Below are positions 55,601-64,000 of a stretch of 64,000 nt of DNA, piece by piece (within the stretch, counting starts at the first letter, position 1; the number at the start of each line of letters is the position of its first letter). The notes beneath the pieces were generated by a model. That model saw only the letters and a list, made by a program, of their open reading frames with translations, ran no database searches and had not been told where the DNA came from. The translations under genes were made by a program, and so were the position numbers. Source of the stretch: Gloeopeniophorella convolvens (lineage: Eukaryota > Basidiomycota > Agaricomycetes > Russulales); contig WTXD01000028.1 in the NCBI GenBank assembly GCA_022496205.1, forward strand, positions 302,118-366,117, given 5' to 3'.

Positions 55601-55944
55601 ACGTTGTAAAGTCCAAGCACCCAGAAGCCGAGCTCGCTTTCCTGTCCGCATGTCATACTGCGGAATGGACAGACGAGCACGCTCCAGACGAGGCGCTGCA
55701 CCTGACAGCTGCCATGCATTATTGCGGCTTCCGAAGTGTCGTGGGCACGTTGTGGGCGCTGGCAGACACCGATGGGCGTGACATCTCCAAGCACTTCTAC
55801 CAACAACTGTTCGCAGAGGCGGAAGGCGGGTTTCCGATTGGAGAGGGCTCGGCTCGGGCGCTCCGTGATGCCACGCAGAAGCTGAGAGGGAAGAGGGGTG
55901 TGGCACTAGAACGCTGGGTGAACTTTGTGCACTATGGCGTGTGA
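52655..55944 (+). CDS. TPR-CHAT protein (caspase-like cysteine peptidase)
   Basis: Start ATG at 52655; micro-exon 52655-52661 (ATGGGAG) splices (GTGAGC..GAATAG, 59 nt) to 52721-55944: MGDPISSSLDADIERGHQAL then SLLFKRPHPYRPHALLAV. An upstream in-frame TAG fixes this start. The total is 3231 nt, 1076 residues, with no frame damage. Residues 1-700 are TPR-like helical repeats (HALLAVAAARHYRYH, DQLDILRSLGHLFKARFR, FEPLHTLAISLSLRTAE). The C-terminal third is a CHAT domain: conserved basic/hydrophobic strands (GPVIIINHCRFRCDIIIV), catalytic His about 938 in LAHFACHGSLE, catalytic Cys about 980 in LAFLSACHTAEW, and the end GTLWALADTDG and ALERWVNFVHYGV. CHAT peptidases are in the caspase/separase clan; TPR-CHAT proteins in bacteria and fungi are linked to defence or cell death. 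Substrate unknown; it lies between F-box and core genes, within reach of the NLR-like genes. Confidence 0.9.
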
Positions 55945-56457
55945 GTTGTGCGGGGTGGATGGGTTTGCCAAGTATAGTCTCCGAGTCTTTAGCACACAAT
56001 CGCCCAGATATCGAAGGCCGCACCTGTACGTTGCGGCTATATTTAAGGCCTAGGCCTGTCACACGAGCACGGTGCGCCGCTGATACCGGGAGATAAGCAC
56101 GGTAGCCTTGAGAAAACGTTGCAGGGAAGCAGCCAAGGACCGAGCGAGGCTGCCAGGGAGATAGCAAATACTGACTCGGAGAAGAGAAACCCGGGGTCAT
56201 CTCCCCAAGTGTTTGTTGCTTTGTCAGAGACGATGGTCTCGGACTTGGGCAGAGCAGGGCCCACGCAGTACGGCATTGGCGCGAGCATCGTGGTTTGAGA
56301 TTGAGGTGACCGGTGACGGCGACGTGCGGGGCCGAAATGAATTACGTGGGAATGATGGCACGGGAAGCGGGCCGGGGCCCCGGGTGTGGGGGTAAAGGTC
56401 GAGCGAGCGCGCGTTGGCAAAGGTTGGCACACGACCACTACCACACACCGTCGCACC
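55945..56457. other. Intergenic: CHAT 3' region and NAA30 promoter
   Basis: No gene supported; minus-strand ORFs here are low-complexity or shadows of NAA30. Confidence 0.5.
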
Positions 56458-57461
56458 ATGGAGACTATCACCTACCGTGCCTACAGCGGCGAGCACGAGC
56501 TCCCCCACATTATCTCTCTTGTCCAGAGCGAGCTCTCCGAGCCCTATGTGGTCTACACCTACCGTTACTTCCTCCACCAGTGGTAAGTACTGCACATCCT
56601 ACCCCGCATCAGCCCGCTGACGGTCCCGCCCGTAGGCCACACCTTTCTTTCCTCGTAAGCAGCACTCTGGGGTATGTTTTTGCTCACATGAGCTCATATA
56701 TGCGCACAGGCATATGCTCAGGGCGTCGCGCACCCTGTTGGTGTGATCGTCTGCAAGCAATCCCCGCACCGCGACCGCTATCTACGGGGCTACATCGCCA
56801 TGCTCAGCGTTGACAAGAACTACCGCAAGCGTGGCATTGGTGCGTCTGGCCTATTCAAACTCAAATGCCTATCTCTCACCCTGCCGGCAGCGTCTGCGCT
56901 CGTACGCCATTCTATCAATGTCATGCAGGACGGCGGCGCGCAAGAGGTAAGCGATGCCCTCCCCCGCACCACGTTGCCTCCTCATTACCCTAGCCCCGCC
57001 TTTCCCTTGCCACCTCCCCACACCGCCTCGTGTGCCTCCTGTCGCCGAGTCGAGCCCTCTGCCCCCGTGCTTCGCGCTTCTGATTCCACCCCTCTCTGCC
57101 GCCGCCTGACCACGCGCTGATGACCACCCCGCAGATCGCGCTCGAGACCGAGTTCGATAATTCCCCGGCGCTCGCTCTGTACACCTCCCTCGGCTTCGTC
57201 CCCGAGAAACGGTTGCACCGCTTCTACTTGAACGGCAAGGACGCGTTCCGCCTTGTACTGCCGCTCGGTGGCATGGAAGACGCCGCTGGCGACCTGCGGA
57301 GGACGCCCTCCAGCTCGTCCAGCGATGAAGAAGGGGAAGAAGATTATGCGGAGGACACGGCGAAGCTGGTGCGGCTCCGCCGCCGCGTGGCCGCTCTGCG
57401 CGCGTGCCGCATGGTCAAGGTCTGGCCTGCGGACGACGACGATCGCGTGTCGGGCCGCTGA
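56458..57461 (+). CDS. NAA30: N-alpha-acetyltransferase 30, NatC catalytic subunit (Mak3)
   Basis: Five exons: 56458-56582, 56636-56654 (19 nt), 56710-56839, 56891-56946, 57135-57461; 657 nt, 218 residues, phases consistent. Reads [36 protein letters not shown], the GNAT core [20 protein letters not shown] with the acetyl-CoA loop RKRGIA (about residues 88-93), then [20 protein letters not shown] and [16 protein letters not shown]. This set is specific to Naa30/Mak3, which acetylates N-termini starting with Met and a hydrophobic residue as part of NatC in the cytosol. An acidic Ser/Glu/Asp-rich tail follows, ending DDDDRVSGR, which is longer than in yeast. Core housekeeping gene. Confidence 0.93.
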
Positions 57462-58071
57462 ACGCGCGCACGGGGCCTCTTCCCTCCTGCATGCTCTCGC
57501 CGCTGTGCCCTATGCCCATCGCGCGCGCCTCATGTGCGCGTGCGTGTACCATCGCATCGCGCCTTTCACCACCCTATTCCCCCACTGGGCCGTATCCCGG
57601 GTTTTCCTCGAAGGTTCGCGCGCACTCTTTCCTTTTGTCTTTTTACTCCACAATCCCCTCTCAGTCGTCTTGCCTTGCCTCTTGGCTGTATCCTTGGTCC
57701 CCGCACCTCTAGTATATTCGTCCCTGTACATAATCCATGTACAATTCCCTGTCGACCCAAGCCTGCCTGGTACATAATCAAATACCCCGTGTCCTTGCCG
57801 GGCACGTTGTCTACATGTGGTCTTCTTGCTAATCGAGCTTCCTGTCAACTGAGAGTGTTTCAGAAACGCGAATCCGCGACAGCTGCCCCCCGACGTCCCG
57901 GTGTCGCACTGGTCCCAATGTCATACTTAGAAGTAACGGCATCATGCATCGCTTCAAGTTATGCGTCACGTGTCACGTGTTGACGTGTTGACGCGCATCT
58001 TGGGTGGATCCGCTCAGCCATGGTGTTCGCCGGACTCGCAATCGTGTCTCTCACTTCCAGCTCCGTACTTC
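57462..58071. other. Intergenic, nothing seen
   Basis: Downstream of NAA30; GC-rich then mixed composition, no coding signal. Confidence 0.5.
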
Positions 58072-58462
58072 TCAAGTCGCACAGCTAACCACTAGATGTC
58101 TGGCATCGTCCAGTGAATCAATCTGACCCCAGTCAGCGGTATCTGCGCGTGATGCGAAGCGCAGAGAGCCGGCGCAGAGCCGGCGAGATAAAGCCTCGCA
58201 TGGGCATCCATACTGTATAACCACTTCAAGATCTGGGGGCAGTGAGTCCACGGAAAGCACATTTCCAACTGTATCCTTCCTCGAAATTCCCCACGTCATC
58301 CACGATCTCTCGGGTACTATACATAAACATGTCCTCTTCCCGGAACTCCGCGTCCACCGGTGTCAACGACAGAGGAGTTGAATGGAACCCGGATTTGAAC
58401 ATCGCTCTTAGGTGCGAATTCCACCGATGGGTTTTATGTCGCTGAGGCGGACGTGCCAGCAC
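58072..58462 (-). pseudogene. 3' remnant of an F-box gene paralogous to 49572-51428
   Basis: Minus strand reads VDAEFREEDMFMYSTREIVD and DVGNFEEGYSWKCAFRGLT then PRS and a stop at 58226, matching the C-terminus of the 49572 gene (VNAEFHEADMFMYSMQEVAD; GKFEEGYGWRCVFRKLAPRS). Similarity continues about 100 bp into the 3' flank. Everything 5' of about 58440 is lost, so it is a truncated, non-functional copy. Confidence 0.75.
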
Positions 58463-59144
58463 TTCGTTCTGAATTAAGGTACACTGTTGGCAGCATGAAC
58501 ATCACGGCCGCGTGTCCAGTCAATGTAAGGGCACAGACCTACCGTGAGCCTAGCTTCATCACTTCATGGTTCTGTGAGACACACGTCACGCGCACGAGGT
58601 CGACCTAGCCCTGGTGGCACAAGTATACCGCCCTGGCATGTTCTCTCGGGCCCGTGGGCTTTACTTGAAACACACCTTCCAGATACACCGCCCTGTGCTC
58701 TCCCTCAATCACCTGCGCTTCCAATCGCTCCACCTTCGAAGGTTGTGTCCGCGTCGCACGATGCGAAACGCAGAACTTTGCTTTTCGTTTTTCTCGGGGT
58801 TTCTGACTTCTGACTGTTCTTTCCGCTGCCTGAGCAGCGACTCAGTGAACTACATAAGCCGCTCTCGTCACTGTTGAAATGAGCTCTGCATGTCATGTTT
58901 GTCTACCATATCGCTTTACGTTCTATATACGCGCGCGGGTCCTTTGCTTTGAACCTACATACTAAGTACAGTACGGCAGAGTGTCGCTTGTGGCGGCGGC
59001 AACTGCCACTGTATTGTGTAGGAAGCCAAACAAGCAGTCTGAGTAGGCGAAAGTGAGCGTGATGGTTGAGCTTGAGTATTCGCAGTCTCTCACATTGTCT
59101 CGACGAGTTTGAATCATTGCAAAGCAGATACGATAGAATAATGA
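58463..59144. other. Intergenic, no gene supported
   Basis: Sequence next to the F-box remnant; a few short ORFs, no domains. Confidence 0.5.
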
Positions 59145-60741
59145 CTATAAAAGTAAGTCGTCAAACCGGGAAGAATTTACGTTGGATTGCGAATCGACAT
59201 CGATATCTCTATGCCGGCGTTCCCAACTCTCGCGAAGGACTACCTCGCAGGATGCGTCGAACTTTGCACAGGCTCTATCAAAGCGCTTGTGACAGAATGG
59301 CTCGTACATCTCCAATACTTCGCACGGTTCGCCTGAGTCATAGATGTGGAAGTACAGCCGGATCTTGCGCATCTGGAGGAGTAACTTGACGGAACTTTCT
59401 TGGCACAGGGCATGAGCAACGGAGACCGTTAGGTCATTGTCGACTCGCAGGGAGATTACTGCACGCAGGGAAAAGAGCATGACGAGCCAGTTGGCGGGTT
59501 CGGGAGGCGCCAGGTTCAGTTCCCAGGCGATGATGTCGCCGTCATTGTTGAATCCGAGAATGACTGTCGTGATGGTCGCAAGGACTGGTGCTACGGCAGC
59601 CGAGATGTTGGCCACGGAAGCCATGAGGAGATTGGATGAGAGCTCGATGGCACGAAGGTACAGAAAGCTGCCGTCATGAGTAGCAGGTGGAACGCAGGTT
59701 TGTATGTATATGCACTCTTGTGCTACTCCGATGTGAGCACCGAGAGGCTTGATCGCGCCGGACTGACTGGCAAATCGAGGGAATGATGGCATGGAAGCGA
59801 TAACTGTGTCCAGGAGGTGAATCTTGAATTTTGAGAGGGCGGGGGCCTCGAACTGGCTCATCACCGCTTCAAGATTAGTGCTCAGTCCTTCGAAAAAAAA
59901 TTCCGACAATCGAGACAGCGTGATCCGTACTGCCTCCCCAGGGAGGGAAGAATTCCCGTCCCCAAGGTGAAGCACCAAATTCTGGATCTGAGGCATCTCC
60001 CGCAGAGAGCCGATGATGTTGTCCAACCAGAGATCCTGGGGTAACTCGAGGTCGTTGACGTTCAGATGGAAGCTAGTGACGTTCGGGGCATGCAGAAGGG
60101 GAGGGAATGAGCCGTCCAGGTGGACTCGGCGTAAATTCTTTAACGCGTCTCCAGAAAGGAGTGCTTCCGGGAGGAAGAACTGAGCCTGGGAGCTAGTCTC
60201 GATGACCAATGCTTCAAGATGAGGTATTGCGCTATTGACTACCGAGAGCATACGCTCCAAACTTGTGATATCTGCGCGCAAGCGTATCGCAACCGTTTTC
60301 TCGAGATGACCAAGAGCAAGGACGGCGCCTTCTGTGACTAAAGGCCTAGCCTCGCTCGGGAGACCCTCGAATGAATACTCGAGATAAAAGGGGAAGGGGA
60401 GGGGAGTATTGAAGCAGATCCTGTATGGGGACCTTCTTGTCAGAGTAGAGGTATAGCCTCAAGCGCTTGGGGGATGCGAGGATGACCCTCCGCCAACGGT
60501 GACAGACGTGCGCGGGCACAACTTTGAACCAGAGGCGGCTCTCTCTGAAAACCCACGGGAGCCACCTTAAAATATCAAAGACTTCCAAGAGTGCTATGTC
60601 GGGAAGGGAATGAACAGTTGCGTTGTTGCTGGCATCTATGCAGGGATACATGTCAGGGTTTGGAGGTACAGCGAAAACGAAGAACACGTTACAATAGGGC
60701 ATAGCAGGCACTTGCGCGGTGTCACCCTTGACTTGGAGCAT
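59145..60741 (-). CDS. F-box protein
   Basis: F-box at the start (VHSLPDIALLEVFDILRWLP, then HVCRRWR-like HVCHRWRRVILASPKRLRLY), followed by EARPLVTEGAVLALGHLEKT and Leu-rich repeats (HLEALVIETSSQ; LKNLRRVHLDGSFPPLLHAP; MPQIQNLVLHLGDG) and the end SSRFDDLLL. Two open frames (60741 to about 60390, then 60390 to 59145) join if one G is removed from the GGGG run at 60390-60393 (SPPLP continues FYLEYSFEGLPSEARP); otherwise the first frame stops at once. Most likely a base-call error, less likely an inactivated gene. The exact start is uncertain: MLQVKGDTAQV at 60741 or MYPCIDASNNATV at 60651. Sixth F-box or F-box-derived locus in the window if the remnant is counted with the others. Confidence 0.72.
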
Positions 60742-62701
60742 ATTCGAATCACATTAACGATCCCGCTTCTTCGAATTGTGACCGAGGAAAGAGGAGGGAT
60801 GGTAACTGGAGAAGGCGAGAAGGAGTTAGTAAGTAGCATGGCAATGCGGGTGGGCCGGGACGGTCGGCCTTTCAATTCGAGCCTTTCTGCCTATACCCGG
60901 CCTAAGTTAGTCCTTGTCTGCGGTGTAAATCGCTGTAGTGAATTGCGTAAGCTGCCAGTGCCCTCCTCACAATCGCCACAACACGACCACATATCCGATG
61001 CCTCTGCCCCCTAATGCCTATGACCCAAACACTAATCCTGCTTGGCATACTGCTTACGAATCATGCATTCTCCTGGAGCACCACGAAAACTGGGAGCTGT
61101 TCTCTGATGAACTGGCTAAACCCTCGTCAGAAGTCATCATGTTGAAAACCAGTCCTAGAGTTGCCTATAGCTGACCGTGATGGACAAAATACACTTTCCC
61201 CTTGTTTCGGTCACGAGATCTTGCGATATCTTGCAAGATATCACAAGATATCGCGATATCCCGCGATATATCGCAAGATATCGCGATATTTTTAGAGATC
61301 TTCAGGATCTGATTTCCATACCTTGGTTTCACGATCGTGATCTTCAGATATATCACGGAGATATCTCTAGATATCTCTCTCGCAAAACCGGGACCCAGAC
61401 TTTGCCTCCGCAGGCGGTCAAAACCCATGTTCTTGTTTCACTCGAGAGATCTCCGAATATCTTCAGAGAAAACAATCGTCGATCGATCGGCAGCAGGGGT
61501 TATCTAGATTACCTGTCTGTGAAATGCATATACCTATGATTGGGTACCATGTGGCCAGCTGTGCACCATATACTTGCCATGTGCTCACATCGCCGAAGCC
61601 CTGCTCTCGGTGTCTGCTTTCTGCGGGTCCCATCGGGTGACCCCCTCTCATCGTCCCCTCTCTGCTTATGTACGTCATCGGTGTCAGGGTCCAGCGGTCT
61701 CTACACTCGGAAACCTCGGATCTGGGTATTTTGCCCTGCGAAGCGATCGGGTTGAGCTGGGTAGCGAAGGATGTGACCCCAGACTGCCCTTGAGCGCAGA
61801 TGCGAGCTTGTACGTTTGTATATTGCAGTTCCCTTTACTTCCTTTTCCTTCCTGGTTCCTTTACACTTTCGGGTCGCAGGAAACCCTTGTACCTACCGGA
61901 TTTGGCTTCGGGTTCCCACGTAGTCAGTAGTACTGCATCCTGTAGTGTTTTGGATCAAAAAGCTTCCTTTCCCCGGTGCTCCCATCTCATTTCGGGTCTG
62001 CGTCGCGTTCAGAGACTCTCCCTCACTCTCTGGAGGGCCCGAGGCCTTCCAGGACCTTCGGGTCAGCTTCAGGTTGTGTTCCTGCGAGTTCGGGTCCTTT
62101 CCTTGCGTTTCCGAGCGGATCCTTGCAGTCACTAGCTCATCCTATTGCTCATCCGACCACCCAATCCTCATCCCATCACCCCTGGCGACTATAGCAACTC
62201 CCCTCGGTCCACATCTCTAGCTGGACTCAGGATATCATCGGACCACCGGCACTCAAGCACCTACTGGCTGCCTGTTGTGGCAGTCAGTGTTCGAGGGTGG
62301 GATCGTTGAGTGGGCAACCGAAGCTCGTCTGCATGATGCCCGGGCCAATCTTCATCATTGCCATGTGACTACATTGCCGCGTGAATGTGTTCCCTTTATA
62401 TGACCATAAACGTACCCAGTCCCGATAGCCACGCTCCAGCAGTCCGGCCGGACCCTGTGGACCTTAGGTAAGATCATCACACCACTAGCTTGCGGCTGCA
62501 CACAAGCTGCACAGTCGTCGTTGACTGTGCAGACTGCAAGTCCGGTGGACTCGTTAGTAGACTTGGTCAGACGGTAGAGCAGTGACAATCGATTCCATGG
62601 AAATCCCTTGGTGCTCGCGATAGTCTCCAATTGACGCGTGTGTAGTCACAGATGACAGACGCGCCTCCCGCCGGGAGACAACGGACATACACGCGAAAAC
62701 T
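60742..62701. other. Intergenic with a GATATC-rich palindromic tract and one small ORF
   Basis: No convincing gene in 2 kb. A plus-strand ORF at 60999-61174 (MPLPPNAYDPNTNPAWHTAY, CILLEHHENWELFSDELAKP) has natural-looking composition but no partner exons or domain. The tract at 61216-61400 is described separately. 61800-62200 is Ser/Pro/Phe-rich in all plus frames and looks non-coding. Confidence 0.4.
61216..61400. repeat. Cluster of GATATC-type palindromes
   Basis: About ten copies of GATATC or AAGATATC/GCGATATC within 185 bp (e.g. GATATCTTGCAAGATATC, CGCGATATATCGC), many arranged as back-to-back inverted repeats able to fold into hairpins. It is not explained by a gene. Confidence 0.7.
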
Positions 62702-64000
62702 CTAGTACTCTAGGATGGTCACAACGTCCTTCGCCTGCACCGTAATTGGCCACTCATGGCTTGTCCCTTCTCCCATCTTCATAACACATGTATCCCCATC
62801 GTAGGATACAACACGTCCGGTCATGCCAGTGTACGGGCGCGTCACAATGGCCGCCTTGTTTCCTGGGGCCGGTTTCCATGGGGTTAGATGTCGGGGATCG
62901 ATGGCGATCTCTCTCCTTCGTTTGCGGTGTACCACGGAGACAACCACTTCACCTTCTCCTGGTTCCACTGTCGGAGTCCCTCGCACTGTGCGAGCACCGA
63001 GATCTCTGTAGGTCCACGCGCTGCTTGACTCTGGGACCCCCTTGAAGTCTAGTGGTATGATGTAGTCCCGTAGTACAAGGGCCATCTCGAGATCCAACAA
63101 CCATTTCGCGCCTGACGTAGCCCGAAGCTTGGTCAGTCCTATGATCACACCAAAAGTTGGGTTGGACGTACCTTCGCCTTCCTCAATCGGTGTGGATTCC
63201 CTTTCTGGGATCAACTCCGGATCAGGTGGCGGCGTGGCAGCGCGAAGGGAGGATGACGCCAGCGGGGCTTCCTTGTACAGGTTGGAGCCGATTCTACAGC
63301 AGAATATGAACTTATCTTGCACATCACGCAAAGCACCACTCACAGGAATTTGAACGTCCCCCAGGAGACTCTCTCCGGCCGTGTCCCGTACTGGTATAGC
63401 CTCGATTGGAATTCGACAATCAGGCCGCACTGGTCTACGTCCTTGATGACGCCTTCATACCCCTTCCAGTTGCCAACGGTGACCAGGATCCGATGGCCCA
63501 CGTAGCCCTGGAGTCGAGGCAGCGTCTGGGCGCGTTCGTCCTGCATCTGGGCAAAACTGAGCTCCTTTACGTGGAATTCCAACTGTGAAGGTTCAGCATG
63601 GCTAATTCGACTACAGCGCAGAAATACGGGCTTACCATCTCGCGCCGGTCCTCATCCCACACACGCGCTCGCCCATCTAGCTCCCACACCACCTTGGCGC
63701 GTCGACTGCGTTTCTGAACGTCACGCGGGTTCACGTAATTGACCCACGTGCCTTCCATGATCCGCAGGTATTGATTCGTAGGGTCATGGAAGCGTACAAA
63801 GTGTTGAGGGAGGGTGGTCTGGGTAAGACGCGTGTCAGTTTGGACGCTATGACATATTCACAAGACTTACAATGAGGGCCGACCCGGGCTCGATGAAAGT
63901 CAGCGTACCGCCATCTTCTTCGCTGATCAACGCGATGATCCCATACGCGGGAGTCCAGCGCCCTCTGACAAAGTCACCGGCGCGGTAAAGGGGGCGGAGA
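62702..64000 (-). CDS. Spt5-like KOW-motif protein, 3' part (runs off the right edge)
   Basis: Exons on the minus strand: beyond 64000 to 63871, 63818-63636, 63582-63344, 63293-62702. Reads RAGDFVRGRWTPAYGIIALI / TTLPQHFVRFHDPTNQYLRI, VNYVNPRDVQKRSRRAKVVW, then a KOW-type unit (GHRILVTVGNWKGYEGVIKD), an acidic spacer (EREST, EEGEG) and WKPAPGNKAAIVTRPYTGMT / GRVVSYDGDTCVMKMG, a second KOW-like unit, ending QAKDVVTILEY. KOW units bind RNA or ribosomal/transcription partners; true Spt5 has an NGN domain and several KOWs. Agaricomycetes carry many shorter Spt5-like paralogues of unknown role, often dispersed near repeats; this is probably one of them. A possible extra intron at 63170-63122 was not adopted because the frame stays open without it. 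Confidence 0.75.

Noticed and set aside
1..64000. tRNA, rRNA and CRISPR arrays
   Set aside because: Looked for clover-leaf arms, TTCGA-type T-loops and evenly spaced short repeats; none convincing. The only regular repeats are the WD40 units, the transposon ends and the GATATC tract.

Overview
This 64 kb window comes from a filamentous basidiomycete, almost certainly an agaricomycete (mushroom or wood-decay type). The reasons are: genes split by many 47-75 nt introns with GT(G/A)NG donors; intron-poor F-box genes; large STAND NTPases with Goodbye, C2-like, NACHT, ankyrin and WD40 modules; a DUF6535 membrane protein; and Spt5-like KOW paralogues. I saw no tRNA, rRNA, CRISPR or prokaryotic operon signal. 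The species cannot be named from the sequence.

Layout. 1-4167 holds two tandem Goodbye(-NACHT-ankyrin) genes on the minus strand, the first cut by the left edge. 4772-9866 is a housekeeping pair on the minus strand: a long-chain acyl-CoA synthetase and the HIR histone-chaperone subunit Hpc2/ubinuclein. 10806-14054 is a head-to-head pair of paralogous multi-pass membrane proteins. 15558-17101 encodes a secreted SGNH/CE2-type esterase. 18102-24132 (minus) is a C2-NACHT-WD40 gene with 14 near-identical WD repeats. 24133-25380 holds gene fragments, one of them a truncated copy of the esterase. 25764-31806 has two F-box genes flanking a decayed Goodbye-NACHT-ankyrin pseudogene. 33462-36651 (plus) is the best-preserved Goodbye-NACHT-ankyrin gene. 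Its ankyrin tail is cut by an in-frame stop and then by a 2.1 kb terminal-inverted-repeat transposon (36850-38976) carrying its own gene. 39154-41610 is a DUF6535 gene. 42148-49076 is a second C2-like-NACHT-WD40 gene. 49572-51428 is an F-box gene, 52655-55944 a TPR-CHAT caspase-like protease, 56458-57461 the NatC acetyltransferase Naa30/Mak3, 59145-60741 another F-box gene, and 62702-64000 a partial Spt5/KOW-like gene.

Reading. Three core eukaryotic genes (acyl-CoA synthetase, HPC2, NAA30) are interspersed with a fast-evolving NLR-like repertoire. That repertoire has four Goodbye-family loci, two C2-NACHT-WD40 receptors, a CHAT protease and several F-box adaptors, with truncated copies and a transposon. 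By analogy with known fungal STAND proteins these could act in non-self recognition and regulated cell death; this is inference. Two structural points stand out. The Walker A loop of the Goodbye-NACHT genes is carried on a 25-nt micro-exon. The WD40 gene has a six-repeat block duplication, with variation confined to a few blade positions.

Caution: many conserved genes here, including essential ones, are broken by single-base indels that mostly lie in short homopolymers. When the one base is restored on paper, exon sums become divisible by three. This looks like residual assembly error at least as much as pseudogene decay, so frames were judged by homology and splice phase rather than by ORF length alone.
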